This document shows, in pieces, positions 8,364 to 17,616 of a stretch of 64,000 nucleotides of DNA; position 1 is the first letter of the stretch; each line of letters begins with the position of its first letter. The translations under genes were made by a program, and so were the position numbers. The notes beneath the pieces are model-generated. The model did no database searches. It was not told the origin of the DNA and was given only the letters and a program-made list of their open reading frames with translations. Source of the DNA: CAYSXY01 sp964435165 (GTDB lineage Bacteria > Pseudomonadota > Alphaproteobacteria > Rickettsiales > RI-342); contig CAYSXY010000007.1 of NCBI GenBank assembly GCA_964435165.1, positions 7,401-71,400 of the forward strand, read 5' to 3'.

Positions 8364-9509
8364 ATGACCACGTCGCTTACCTCATCCACCGCCTTGCTCA
8401 TCATCGGGATGCACCGCAGCGGCACCTCCGCACTAACGCGTGTGGTCAATCTGTTAGGGGCAGAACTCAGCACACAGTTGATTCCGGCTGGCGAGGATAA
8501 TGAACGCGGCTTTTGGGAACAGCAGGAAATCGTGATGCTGCACGAAGCGTTGCTGCTTGAAAGCGGCAGCCATTGGGATGATATCCACCCGCTGGACATT
8601 GCTCATCTGCCTACCCGTTTGGTCGACGATATCACGAAACTGCTGGAGAGTATTCTCACCACTCATTTTGCTGATTGCCCGCTCTGGGCTGTGAAAGACC
8701 CGCGCCTCAGCCTGTGCTATCCGCTATGGAAGCCTGTGCTGGCGGCACATCAGGTAACGCCGATATGCGTGCTGCCCATGCGTCACCCGCTGGAGGTCGC
8801 CGCTTCGCTGGCAACGCGCGATGCCATGCCGCAGGATGAAGCGCTGGCGCTCTGGCTTCATTACACCTTAATGGCCGAATATCATGCACGTGATCATATA
8901 CGTGCCGTATGCAGCTACCCGGCATTACTTGCTGACTGGCGCACAGAGATGACCCAACTCGGCAGCCGGTTGAAGCTCGACTGGCCGGTAGCGCCTGATC
9001 ACGCTGCCACTGATATTGAGCAATTTCTCAGCCCGGATCTTCGCCATCACCACCCTGAGCAAGCAATTGAGGGAACGTCTCCCTTACATGGCTGGGTACG
9101 CGATTGCTATGCACTGCTCGATGATGCCTGGCGTCGCGGCGAATGGCACACAGAGCATTGGGATCGTATTCGGCTGGAGTGGCAAACAGTGATGGGCGCG
9201 GGCAGCCACCGTTACCGCACACTGCAGCAAGGGCAACGTCAGCATGAGCAGGCTCTGGCCGATGCTGGACATGCGGTCGCCGATATGACAAGACAACGAG
9301 ATACGTTAAAAGAAAAATATGTTCTTTGCGAACACAGGCTGCAGGCGATGTCGGCAGAACGCGACAGCTACCGCGATGCCAAGATACTACTCGAGCAAAA
9401 ACTGGAACGGCTGCAGCACTCCCCGGCCTATAAAGCGGCGAAAGCCTTGCGATTAGCCCCGGAAGTAGCTACAACCGCGCCTACGAATATCAGTGTGACT
9501 AAAGATTAA
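8364..9509 (+). CDS. Sulfotransferase family protein with C-terminal coiled coil
   Basis: About 381 residues. The N-terminus LLIIGMHRSGTSALTRVVN matches the PAPS 5'-phosphosulfate loop of sulfotransferases; MRHPLEVAASLATR near the middle resembles the 3'-phosphate-binding segment. This points to transfer of sulfate from PAPS to a carbohydrate or other acceptor. The last 90 residues are a predicted coiled coil rich in Q, E, R and K, ending in SPAYKAAKALR, a tail type often found on large polysaccharide-modifying enzymes. GTG at 8361 is an alternative start. It heads a tight run with two glycosyltransferases, so a sulfated surface glycan is the natural inference. The acceptor is unknown. Confidence 0.8.
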   Translation: MTTSLTSSTALLIIGMHRSGTSALTRVVNLLGAELSTQLIPAGEDNERGFWEQQEIVMLHEALLLESGSHWDDIHPLDIAHLPTRLVDDITKLLESILTTHFADCPLWAVKDPRLSLCYPLWKPVLAAHQVTPICVLPMRHPLEVAASLATRDAMPQDEALALWLHYTLMAEYHARDHIRAVCSYPALLADWRTEMTQLGSRLKLDWPVAPDHAATDIEQFLSPDLRHHHPEQAIEGTSPLHGWVRDCYALLDDAWRRGEWHTEHWDRIRLEWQTVMGAGSHRYRTLQQGQRQHEQALADAGHAVADMTRQRDTLKEKYVLCEHRLQAMSAERDSYRDAKILLEQKLERLQHSPAYKAAKALRLAPEVATTAPTNISVTKD

Positions 9510-9514
9510 CGTTT

Positions 9515-10765
9515 ATGCCCGCGATTACTGCCTATACCAGCATTGCTGCGAATTATCTGCCGAAGGCCAGGGTGCTGGCGCATAGCATCAAGCAACATGC
9601 GCCGAACGTGCATATGGTGCTCGTATTGGTCGATACGCTACCAGACGGGCAATCGCGCGAGAGCTTCCTCGCCAATGAACCCTTTGACGACGTATTGCTG
9701 GTCGAGCAACTCGGTATTCCCAACTGGCAAAACTGGTTGTTTCGCCACAGTGTGGTCGAAGCCTGCACCGCCGTTAAACCGTTTGCACTCCTGAAATTAC
9801 TTGAATCCTCTGAACAGGTTTTTTATTTCGATCCCGACATTGCTCTATTTTCCGACATCGACGCCCTGAGCCACACCCTGGCGTCTCATGATGCCGTATT
9901 GACACCACATAATTATGTCGCAGAGAAGACACGCGATGCGGTCATCGATAATGAACTCTGTTTCCATAAACATGGACTCTATAATCTCGGCTTTATCGGC
10001 GTCAGGCATACCGAACAAGGTAAAGCCTTGGCGCATTGGTGGGCTGACCGCTGCTATGCGTTTTGTTACGACGACATACCGAATGGTATTTTTACCGATC
10101 AAAAATGGATGGACGCCGCACCGCTTTTTTTCGATGACATCCATATTCTTAAAGAGCCGCAATACAATGTCTGTACATGGAATTACAGTGCGAGGCGAAT
10201 AGAAGGCTCGTCTGCCGATGGCTTTACGGTCAATAATGTGCCGCTCTGTTTCCATCATTTTTCCGGTTACGATAGTGGCGCCCATTCTTTGATGCGCGAT
10301 AAATATGGTAAAGAAATGCCCGCCGCACTTCGACTCAGTGACTGGTATGAGCAGGCATGTCAGGATGCCGGGCAAGGCAGCACGACATACGTCTGGGCTT
10401 ATGGTCATTATGAGAATGGCGACGCCATTCGTCCCTATCATCGCTGGCTGATGCGTCAGCGTCGTGACTTGCAGGATGCATACCCTAACCCCTACGCACT
10501 TACCTCTCCCAATGAGTCTCTGCCTCCCTTTATCGAGTGGCTGAAACGAGAAGGGCATTATGAGCGTGAGCGTTACAGCGATGGTGACGAAAACATGACC
10601 TTTGGACGGTTTATGGAAGAAACCGAACAGCGGTTGGAAGGGTTTTTAGGGCGCACGCAGCGCATGAGACACTGGCAAAAGAAAATGGTGACTTCTTCGA
10701 TTCGCACACTGTTCGGTGCCGTGCAGTTTTGCTACCGGCGCGCTGGCGCATCTGGAGCAAAATAA
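9515..10765 (+). CDS. Glycosyltransferase (GT-A-like, DxD motif)
   Basis: 416 residues. The N-terminus (ITAYTSIAANYLPKARVLAHS) and the VFYFDPDIALFSDID stretch, with DPD as the metal/nucleotide-sugar-binding DxD-type motif, indicate a GT-A fold enzyme similar to GT8-like families. Mid-protein motifs such as GLYNLGFIGVR and DQKWMDAAP resemble those of transferases that read a sugar nucleotide donor. No membrane segment is apparent. It lies five bases after the sulfotransferase and four bases before the next glycosyltransferase, so the three are likely one transcript. Donor and acceptor cannot be told from sequence. Confidence 0.8.
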   Translation: MPAITAYTSIAANYLPKARVLAHSIKQHAPNVHMVLVLVDTLPDGQSRESFLANEPFDDVLLVEQLGIPNWQNWLFRHSVVEACTAVKPFALLKLLESSEQVFYFDPDIALFSDIDALSHTLASHDAVLTPHNYVAEKTRDAVIDNELCFHKHGLYNLGFIGVRHTEQGKALAHWWADRCYAFCYDDIPNGIFTDQKWMDAAPLFFDDIHILKEPQYNVCTWNYSARRIEGSSADGFTVNNVPLCFHHFSGYDSGAHSLMRDKYGKEMPAALRLSDWYEQACQDAGQGSTTYVWAYGHYENGDAIRPYHRWLMRQRRDLQDAYPNPYALTSPNESLPPFIEWLKREGHYERERYSDGDENMTFGRFMEETEQRLEGFLGRTQRMRHWQKKMVTSSIRTLFGAVQFCYRRAGASGAK

Positions 10766-10769
10766 TGCC

Positions 10770-12254
10770 ATGAGCATTTCCCGCCTCGACTGGTGGCGCT
10801 ACCGCCTGCTGATGTTGCCGAGCTGGCTGCGTCACCGATTACTTGGGGCGCTTTCTGCTGCCTATCGGCGCTTGCCGCTTAGTTTTGAACAACGCACGGC
10901 AATTCGTAATATCGCATTTCGTCATGGTCGGCTATTCCTCAGCGATACGCTGGCTTATCAGCAATGGCGCGCCCATCAGGACAGGCTTGCGAGCGGCGAA
11001 GGACCGCCTGCATCCATTCCAGCTATTGGCCAACGCAGCGCGGTGCTAGAGACACTCACACGCGAGGCACGGCCTGCCATCCTCATGATCACCCATGATC
11101 AGGGCGGCGGCACCGAGGCGCATATTCAGCAACTGGCTGCTGCCGTTGATGAGTCAGGCTGGAAAGCATACGTGCTGCGCACTTATCGCGACGGTATGCT
11201 GCGCATTGAGTCAGCCTGCTCGCCGCAACCCAGCGAAACCTTGCTGCTTACCATGGCAGAGTGTGAAGCAGAACTCCGCCAGTTGCTGCCGGCGTTGAAT
11301 ATTCAACATATTCATCTGCATCACGGCATTGATCTGCCGGATACGCTCCTGTTTCACCTCCCGGCCCTCACGCAAGAACTCGGCCTGGAGTATGATTTCA
11401 CCGCTCATGATTATTTTCCAATCTGCCCGCGTTATGGGTTGTTTGACGAAGCTGTGCGCGGCTATTGTGGTGAGCCTGCCGTTGAGCGCTGCACGGTCTG
11501 CATCAACACTTATGGCTCTCCGGTCGGCAAGGATATTGATGTTGCCCTCTGGCGCGAGCGCTATCGCGAATTAGCAGAAAACGCCCGGTTTCTTTTTGTG
11601 CCGAACCCGGATGCGGGTGAGCGACTCACACGTTACTTTCCCAAAGCCAACATCCAGTGGCGGTCACATTTTGACCGTGCCCCCAAGGACATTCCAGCCG
11701 TGATTCCGCGTCAGGAAGATGAACCACTTCGCGTGGCTATTATTGGTGCAATTTCACCCGGCAAAGGGTCGATGGTGCTGGCCAATTGTGCCCGCGATGC
11801 GAAAAAACGAGGGCTGGCCATCGAATTTAATATCCTTGGCCATACAGATATTGACTGGCTGCTTCGTCCGCTACCACATGTCGTCATCAGCGGACGTTAT
11901 GAGCCGGACCTGTTGCCGGATATGATTCGTAACGGTCAGTATCATCTGGCGTTTTTTCCGGGCGTCTGGCCGGAGACCTATTGCTATACTTTTTCCGAGG
12001 CAATCAAAGCCGGGCTGTATCCGGTCTGTTTTGACATTGGTGCCATTGCCGAGCGCATCCGCCGTCTCGACTGGGGACATATCCTGCCCTATCCGCTCTA
12101 TCAGCATGCGGATCGCATCAACGATGCCTTGCTTTCGCTCACACCCACACAACCTAGGGCCGAAGTGATTCAAAATCATTTCGTGACATATGATCCATTT
12201 ATGCAAGAATACTATGCGCTTGATACGAAGCAACCACAACGAAAGGCTGTATAG
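10770..12254 (+). CDS. Glycosyltransferase, GT-B / GT4-like
   Basis: 494 residues from the ATG at 10770 (MSISRLDWWRYR); the frame is open further upstream but inside the previous gene. The middle of the protein begins a GT-B domain with ILMITHDQGGGTEAHIQQLA, and the C-terminal half has a Rossmann-like start (VAIIGAISPGKGSMVLANCA) and FSEAIKAGLYPVCFDIGAIAE, which carries an E-x7-E-like element of GT4 enzymes. The first 90 residues are basic and aromatic, a possible membrane-surface contact. It is the third gene of the sulfotransferase run and is followed one base later by an Hpt protein. Confidence 0.8.
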   Translation: MSISRLDWWRYRLLMLPSWLRHRLLGALSAAYRRLPLSFEQRTAIRNIAFRHGRLFLSDTLAYQQWRAHQDRLASGEGPPASIPAIGQRSAVLETLTREARPAILMITHDQGGGTEAHIQQLAAAVDESGWKAYVLRTYRDGMLRIESACSPQPSETLLLTMAECEAELRQLLPALNIQHIHLHHGIDLPDTLLFHLPALTQELGLEYDFTAHDYFPICPRYGLFDEAVRGYCGEPAVERCTVCINTYGSPVGKDIDVALWRERYRELAENARFLFVPNPDAGERLTRYFPKANIQWRSHFDRAPKDIPAVIPRQEDEPLRVAIIGAISPGKGSMVLANCARDAKKRGLAIEFNILGHTDIDWLLRPLPHVVISGRYEPDLLPDMIRNGQYHLAFFPGVWPETYCYTFSEAIKAGLYPVCFDIGAIAERIRRLDWGHILPYPLYQHADRINDALLSLTPTQPRAEVIQNHFVTYDPFMQEYYALDTKQPQRKAV

Positions 12255-12255
12255 T

Positions 12256-12579
12256 ATGACGATTCTTGATACAGAGCGATTAGGCGCCATCAGCGGCGGT
12301 GATCAGGCACTGGAGACCACCTTACACCAATTATTCATGGAAACAGCCCAAGGCTGCCAGGCGCGTATGGCACAGGCGGTGACAACCCAGGACGATGCGG
12401 GTTGGCGCAGCGCCTGCCATGAACTCAAAGGGGCAGCGGCGAATATTGGCGCCACGCCCTTGTCAGACATCTGCAAACAGCAGGAAAGTCAGTTGCCGAA
12501 CACGGATGCATTGGCACAGCTAACAGAGCAGATTGAACGGGTGGATGAGGCTTTTCAACAACGATTCGGAGCGGCATGA
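12256..12579 (+). CDS. Stand-alone histidine phosphotransfer (Hpt) domain protein
   Basis: A 107-residue all-helical protein with the Hpt signature [12 protein letters not shown]; His55 is the predicted phosphorylation site. Hpt proteins relay phosphoryl groups between hybrid histidine kinases and response regulators. No kinase or receiver domain lies nearby. The gene starts right after the glycosyltransferase stop and its own stop overlaps the folD start (ATGA), so it is embedded in this transcript rather than in a two-component operon. Which phosphorelay it serves is unknown. Confidence 0.85.
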   Translation: MTILDTERLGAISGGDQALETTLHQLFMETAQGCQARMAQAVTTQDDAGWRSACHELKGAAANIGATPLSDICKQQESQLPNTDALAQLTEQIERVDEAFQQRFGAA

Positions 12580-13490
12580 TCATGCAGGTGATATCCGGTA
12601 AGGAACAACGACAGGCACATATCATTGATGGCAAAGCCATTGCCGCTGACTTGCGGGATGACATTGCTAAAGCTGTCGCCGCCTTAAAAGAAACGCAGAA
12701 TATCACTCCGGGACTTGCGGTTATTCTCGTGGGTGAAGATGCAGCAAGCCAGGTCTATGTGCGCAATAAAGTCCGTCAGACCGAGGCAGCCGGGATGCTT
12801 TCACGTCACCTCACCTTACCGGCCGATACCTCAGAGGCAGAATTGCTTGCATTGGTGCAGCAGCAAAATGAAGATCCGGCAATCCACGGTATTTTAGTCC
12901 AGCTTCCCCTCCCCGTTCATATCAATGCCGATAAGGTGATTAACACCATCGATCCGAATAAAGATGTCGATGGTTTTCATGTGATCAATGCTGGCAGACT
13001 GATGACAGGACAGCCGGGATTTGTTCCATGTACCCCTTTAGGCTGCATGCAGTTGATCCAATCCGTGCATGATGATGTGGCGGGACTACACGCTGTCGTC
13101 GTTGGCCGCTCAAATATTGTTGGCAAACCCATGGCGCAATTGCTTTTGCAGGAGAATTGTACAGTGACGATCGCGCATTCCCGCACCCGTGATCTGCCCG
13201 CTATGTGTCGCTCTGCCGACATTCTGGTCGCTGCCGTCGGGCGGCCCGCCATGATAAAAGGAGATTGGATTAAGCCGGAGGCCACAGTTATTGATGTCGG
13301 CATCAACCGCGTAAGTACGCAGGGTGAATCACAATTGGTCGGAGACGTTGCATTTGACGAAGCGGTGAGTGTCGCCGGAGCGATCACTCCGGTGCCCGGT
13401 GGCGTGGGCCCCATGACGATTGCCTGCCTGCTTCGCAACTGCCTGACAGCGGCGGAACATTCCGCAAAGGCAGACAAATCAACCTCTTGA
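12576..13490 (+). CDS. folD: Bifunctional methylenetetrahydrofolate dehydrogenase / cyclohydrolase
   Basis: 304 residues. FolD interconverts methylene-, methenyl- and formyl-tetrahydrofolate with NADP. Visible: catalytic Lys at about 65 in [35 protein letters not shown], the NADP-binding [17 protein letters not shown] and the C-terminal [15 protein letters not shown]. The N-terminus carries about ten residues more than usual ([12 protein letters not shown]); a start at the second ATG (12582) is possible. The ATG overlaps the Hpt stop codon. Confidence 0.96.
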   Translation: MIMQVISGKEQRQAHIIDGKAIAADLRDDIAKAVAALKETQNITPGLAVILVGEDAASQVYVRNKVRQTEAAGMLSRHLTLPADTSEAELLALVQQQNEDPAIHGILVQLPLPVHINADKVINTIDPNKDVDGFHVINAGRLMTGQPGFVPCTPLGCMQLIQSVHDDVAGLHAVVVGRSNIVGKPMAQLLLQENCTVTIAHSRTRDLPAMCRSADILVAAVGRPAMIKGDWIKPEATVIDVGINRVSTQGESQLVGDVAFDEAVSVAGAITPVPGGVGPMTIACLLRNCLTAAEHSAKADKSTS

Positions 13491-13517
13491 CTATAGGCAT
13501 AGGCCTATTCTTATCGC

Positions 13518-13982
13518 ATGCTTGGCCCCTATCGACAATCGTATCAAACGCGAAGCCTGTTAAGCATTGTCGCTATGGTGGCAGGGGCCCTGATCAGCAT
13601 CGCGCTGGGCTGGTATGGCTTATCGCACCACCCCTTCAGCGATGCTGCGATGGTGGCGGGAATAGTGATGCTGGTCATTACCCTTGGCATCGCGGCTCTG
13701 GTCATACTTAACCTGCGCTGGGAGCTGGTGCTTGATGATCATACTCTCTGTTGGTATGTGCGCCATGCGCCGGAACTGAATATGCAATTGCCTATTGAAC
13801 GTATTCAGTCGGTGATTGTTCAGATGGAGCGAAAACATAGCCGGATCATGGTCACGACCACGGATGGCCAGCAACATATGGTCCCTGGCCGATGCGTTCA
13901 GCACCCGCCCACCACATTGCTGACACAACTCCGGGAGCGTTGCCCTGCCATTGACATATGCGTGAATGGGCATTGGCGTTAG
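13518..13982 (+). CDS. Small membrane protein, two TM helices plus PH-like soluble domain
   Basis: 154 residues. Two hydrophobic segments (about 15-37 and 44-66, LLSIVAMVAGALISIALGW and a second starting VAGIVMLVITLG) are followed by an 85-residue beta-rich cytoplasmic part (WELVLDDHTLCWYVRHAPE, IPIERIQSV-like element, IMVTTTDGQQHMVPG). This layout is typical of bacterial PH-domain membrane proteins, but I cannot assign a family or function. It begins 27 bases after folD without a strong ribosome binding site and converges on mltG. Confidence 0.65.
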   Translation: MLGPYRQSYQTRSLLSIVAMVAGALISIALGWYGLSHHPFSDAAMVAGIVMLVITLGIAALVILNLRWELVLDDHTLCWYVRHAPELNMQLPIERIQSVIVQMERKHSRIMVTTTDGQQHMVPGRCVQHPPTTLLTQLRERCPAIDICVNGHWR

Positions 13983-14071
13983 GATAAGCCTCTTTTACGT
14001 TCCTCATTATCCATGCGTCAGGTCACAGCATGTCTAACAGTAATTATACTCTAGAGCATATTTATATTGCG

Positions 14072-15127
14072 CTAGCGCTGGCTTCGCGCTTTACGTCGGA
14101 TACGCTGCAGCCGAGCGACATTGCGATTATGCTGTTTCAGCGTGGTGGCAAATAAATGGCCGCCATCCCCATCCGCGACGAAGAATAACTCCTTTGTTGA
14201 CTGCGGGTGCAGCACCGCATCAATGGCTTCACGCCCAGGATTGCTGATCGGCCCTGGAGGCAGCCCATCAATACGGTAGGTATTATAGGGTGAATCCAGC
14301 TCCCAATCTTTGCGGAGCAACCGGCGTTCCAGCGCGTAGGTACCATCTGTCAGCGCGTAAATGATTGTCGGATCAGACTGCAACCTCATGCCCCGGCGCA
14401 GGCGATTGACAAATACCCCGGCAATGCGCGCGCGTTCATCATGCACCCCGGTTTCTTTTTCGACAATGGAGGCGAGTATAATGGCTTCTTCCGGTGTGTT
14501 CAGCGGCAGGTTATCTGCCCGCTGTTCCCACTGTTCATTGATATAAAGCCGCATCGCCCGTTGCATTCGCTCAACCACGGACTCTACCGAATCACCGAAA
14601 TGATAATGGTACGTATCCGGCATCACACTGCCCTCTCGCACTGTCTCCGGCACCTCTCCTTCCATTCCCTCGGCTTCCTCTAGCAAGGCGAATAACTGCT
14701 TAACGGTAAAGCCCTCCGGCAGCGTGACTTTACGAATAATGCTTTTGCCGCGTTCCAGTTCCTGCAAAATATCACGGGGTGAACTTTGCGTAGTGAATAA
14801 ATATTCGCCCGCCTTCAACGTATGGTTCATGGCCCACCAGCGAGCCAGGAGACTGAATAGGAATGGGTGATCAACGACACCTTCTTCTGCCAACAACCGG
14901 CTCATGGCCTGAATACCCGTATTGCTCGGGATAATTACCACTTTGTCAGAGTCAAGCGGGCCGGGAGCACGATAATAATTGCTGACGACGATGCCTGCCG
15001 AAGCCAGCAGCACTATGCTCATCAGCAGCAACAGGATAAAGAGCCGACGCATTGAAAAAAGGCGAGGCTGACTTCGCCTCCTATCGGCGGCCAACCTGCG
15101 AGCATCTTGTGATTCTTCTAAGGTCAC
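14072..15127 (-). CDS. mltG: Endolytic murein transglycosylase
   Basis: 351 residues. MltG cuts nascent peptidoglycan strands at the inner membrane and acts as a chain-length terminator. Seen: one N-terminal membrane helix (about 29-49), a LysM-like region (IPSNTGIQAMSRLLAEEGVV), and the catalytic stretch LASIVEKETGVHDERARIAG (about 219-238), with NRLRRGMRLQSDPTIIYAL and GLPPGPISNPG later. The N-terminus is highly basic (RRLAADRRRSQPR), consistent with a cytoplasmic tail. The GTG start lies nine bases after fabF, so it is the last gene of the fatty-acid operon, the standard alphaproteobacterial order. Confidence 0.95.
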   Translation of the reverse strand: MTLEESQDARRLAADRRRSQPRLFSMRRLFILLLLMSIVLLASAGIVVSNYYRAPGPLDSDKVVIIPSNTGIQAMSRLLAEEGVVDHPFLFSLLARWWAMNHTLKAGEYLFTTQSSPRDILQELERGKSIIRKVTLPEGFTVKQLFALLEEAEGMEGEVPETVREGSVMPDTYHYHFGDSVESVVERMQRAMRLYINEQWEQRADNLPLNTPEEAIILASIVEKETGVHDERARIAGVFVNRLRRGMRLQSDPTIIYALTDGTYALERRLLRKDWELDSPYNTYRIDGLPPGPISNPGREAIDAVLHPQSTKELFFVADGDGGHLFATTLKQHNRNVARLQRIRRKARSQR

Positions 15128-15136
15128 GCTGACCTG

Positions 15137-16393
15137 TTACACCGCCTTGAGAACAACCGAGGCATTGGTGCCGCCAAATCCGAATGAGTTAGACAATACA
15201 GCGTTAATCGACCGTTCTTTCGCCTGATGAGGCACCAGGTCCAGCCCTTTGCATTCATCCGACGGATCATCCAGATTCAGGGTTGGTGGGGCTAGTTGAT
15301 CACGCAATGCCAGGAGGCTGTAAATCACTTCAATCGCCCCAGCAGCCCCCAGCAAATGCCCGACCGATGATTTAGTCGATGACATAGACAGGCCGCCCGC
15401 AGCATCGCCAAACAGACGCTTGACCGCCATCAGTTCAATTTCATCTCCCTTTGGCGTCGATGTGCCATGCGCATTGATATAGTCGATTTCATCCAACGCG
15501 AGTCCGGAGCGTTTCACCGCCATCTGCATGGCACGATACGCGCCATCTCCTTCGGGCGAGGGAGAAGTAATATGGTAGGCATCGCCAGACAGGCCATAGC
15601 CAACAAATTCACCATAGATGGTTGCGCCGCGCTTTTTGGCATGTTCGTATTCTTCCAGCACCACAATACCGGCGCCTTCGCCCATGACAAAGCCATCGCG
15701 GCCCTTATCCCACGGGCGGGATGCTTTTTCCGGCGTATCATTATAGTTCGAGGATAATGCCCGGGCCGCGGCAAACCCTGCCATGCCTAAAGGTGAGACA
15801 GCCGCTTCAGCACCACCGGCGATCATCACATCGGCATCACCCCACATGATCAGACGCGCAGCATCGCCAATGGCATGGGCCCCCGTCGAACAGGCGGTGA
15901 CGACCGAGTGGTTCGGCCCACGAAAGCCATATTTAATCGACACATAGCCTGAACAAAGATTAATCAGCGATGCCGGGATAAAAAACGGGCTTATGCGCCG
16001 ACTTCCCTTATCACGCATTAAGAGCGAGGTGCTTTCAATGGTTTGGAGCCCGCCAATGCCGGAGCCAATCAGCACGCCGGTACGAATTTGTCCTTCCTCA
16101 TCCTGAGGCGTCCAGCCCGCATCGTCAATGGCCTGCATGGCGGCGGCAATCGCATAAGCGATGAACATATCCATGCGCTTGCGCTCTTTCGGCTCCACCC
16201 ACTCATCCGGCAGATAAGCACCCTCACCACTGGTTGGAATCATCCCGGCAATATGAACCGGCAGCTCCGACGTGTCGAACGCATCGATACGCTTTATGCC
16301 AGACTCACCAGACGTTAGGCGTGTCCAGTTCACATCGACACCGCATCCTAGCGGGGTAAGCATTCCCAACCCTGTAACGACAACACGGCGCAT
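15137..16393 (-). CDS. fabF: Beta-ketoacyl-ACP synthase II
   Basis: 418 residues; condenses malonyl-ACP with acyl-ACP in fatty acid elongation. The catalytic triad is intact: Cys168 in VVTACSTGAHAIGDAA, and histidines in INAHGTSTPKGD and SVGHLLGAAGAIE. The glycine-rich end NSFGFGGTNASVVLK is also present. It sits 74 bases after acpP in a co-directional fabD-fabG-acpP-fabF-mltG set. Its ATG has only a weak ribosome binding site. Confidence 0.97.
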   Translation of the reverse strand: MRRVVVTGLGMLTPLGCGVDVNWTRLTSGESGIKRIDAFDTSELPVHIAGMIPTSGEGAYLPDEWVEPKERKRMDMFIAYAIAAAMQAIDDAGWTPQDEEGQIRTGVLIGSGIGGLQTIESTSLLMRDKGSRRISPFFIPASLINLCSGYVSIKYGFRGPNHSVVTACSTGAHAIGDAARLIMWGDADVMIAGGAEAAVSPLGMAGFAAARALSSNYNDTPEKASRPWDKGRDGFVMGEGAGIVVLEEYEHAKKRGATIYGEFVGYGLSGDAYHITSPSPEGDGAYRAMQMAVKRSGLALDEIDYINAHGTSTPKGDEIELMAVKRLFGDAAGGLSMSSTKSSVGHLLGAAGAIEVIYSLLALRDQLAPPTLNLDDPSDECKGLDLVPHQAKERSINAVLSNSFGFGGTNASVVLKAV

Positions 16394-16467
16394 TGGTCTA
16401 TCTTTCTGCTATATGATTGGCGGATTCATGCAGCGTCACTATGGCTCAGGCGTCAGCCTGCAAGCCA

Positions 16468-16701
16468 TTAGCTATTTTCGTCGATATACTTCACGGCGTC
16501 GCCGACTGTTTGAATTTTCTCAGCAGCCTCATCGGGAATTTCACAGCCGAACTCTTCCTCAAATGCCATCACCAACTCTACCGTATCAAGACTATCAGCC
16601 CCCAAATCATCGATGAAGCTCGATTCAGCGCTGACTTTTCCCTCATCCACACCGAGATGCTCGACGACAATCTTTTTCACACGGGATTCGGTATCACTCA
16701 T
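16468..16701 (-). CDS. acpP: Acyl carrier protein
   Basis: 77 residues, acidic, with the phosphopantetheine attachment motif [19 protein letters not shown] (Ser37). It carries growing acyl chains for FabD, FabG and FabF encoded around it. A strong ribosome binding site (AAGGGGA) lies seven bases before the ATG, as expected for an abundant protein. A 164-nt spacer with an inverted repeat separates it from fabG, so it may have its own promoter. Confidence 0.98.
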   Translation of the reverse strand: MSDTESRVKKIVVEHLGVDEGKVSAESSFIDDLGADSLDTVELVMAFEEEFGCEIPDEAAEKIQTVGDAVKYIDENS

Positions 16702-16772
16702 GGCAGGTCCCCTTATATACTGGTTACGAAAGTAGTGGCGCGGATGCGCTAATCGGAATGCCTTTATGCATA

Positions 16773-16792
16773 GCTTGTGCTAAAGCACAAGC
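16773..16792. repeat. Inverted repeat between fabG and acpP
   Basis: Perfect 8-bp arms GCTTGTGC / GCACAAGC around a TAAA loop, in the 164-nt fabG-acpP spacer. There is no T-run after it on the minus (operon) strand, so it is not a classic terminator; it could be a processing or stabilising hairpin that lets acpP be expressed more than fabG. Confidence 0.6.
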
Positions 16793-16865
16793 GTTTTCAC
16801 TGGCATCTGTTAACACAGCTTCATGCCTGACGCTATGAAAATGTCACGATGATGCCCCACATGCG

Positions 16866-17603
16866 TCACGGCATCAACAACCCGCCATTGATATGCAGCG
16901 TCTGGCCGGTGATATATCGTGCCTCGTCTGACGCCAGATAAACCGCGCCTGCGGCAATATCTTCGGGCAGACCGAAACTCTGTGTCGGAATATTATCCGT
17001 AATGCGCGCCTGCTGATCGTCACTCAGCGCATCGGTCATCGGTGTGCGAATAAAACCCGGGGCAATGCAATTGACCGTGATACCACGCGACGCCACTTCC
17101 TGCGCGAGCGATTTTGTCATTCCTTCCATACCGGCTTTGGCCGCAGCATAGTTGCTTTGCCCCATATTGCCCATGGCGCCAACAACAGACGAAATCGCAA
17201 TAATTCTACCCGCACGGCGCTTCATCATGCCGCGCAGATGGGCGCGAATGAGCTTGAAGACAGAGGAAAGGTTGACGTCGATCACCTCCTGCCATTCCTC
17301 ATCTTTCATGCGCATGGCGAGATTATCACGCGTGATTCCCGCATTACACACCAGAATATGCACACCACCCAGCGCCGTGTACGCTTCCTCCGCCAGGCGC
17401 GTCACTTCGTCAGCACGACTTAGATCTGCCGCGATGACCACCGGCTCATGCGGCAAGCTGGCCGCTAATGTGGCCAGCTTTTCCTCGCGACGTCCGGTGA
17501 TGGCCACCCGCGCGCCTGCATGGGCGAACGCCCTGGCAATTTCCTCGCCGATCCCTCCAGTGGCACCTGTGACCAGCGCCGTTTTATCGCGTAAATCGAA
17601 CAT
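16866..17603 (-). CDS. fabG: 3-oxoacyl-ACP reductase
   Basis: About 245 residues, NADPH-dependent short-chain dehydrogenase that reduces 3-ketoacyl-ACP. It has the TGATGGIGEE cofactor motif, the NAG of LVCNAGITRDNL, the catalytic Ser of ISSVVGAMGN and the YxxxK of SNYAAAKAGMEG, and the FabG ending GQTLHINGGLLM. Two ATGs are possible (17609, 17603). The GGGGG ribosome binding site abuts the first but is well spaced for the second, which also gives the family-typical start MFDL. It lies a few bases after fabD. Confidence 0.96.
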   Translation of the reverse strand: MFDLRDKTALVTGATGGIGEEIARAFAHAGARVAITGRREEKLATLAASLPHEPVVIAADLSRADEVTRLAEEAYTALGGVHILVCNAGITRDNLAMRMKDEEWQEVIDVNLSSVFKLIRAHLRGMMKRRAGRIIAISSVVGAMGNMGQSNYAAAKAGMEGMTKSLAQEVASRGITVNCIAPGFIRTPMTDALSDDQQARITDNIPTQSFGLPEDIAAGAVYLASDEARYITGQTLHINGGLLMP

Positions 17604-17616
17604 TGCCATCCCCCTG

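Noticed and set aside
9845..10558. 237-codon minus-strand ORF inside the glycosyltransferase gene
   Set aside because: Fully antisense to a gene with clear glycosyltransferase motifs; no ribosome binding site or family match.
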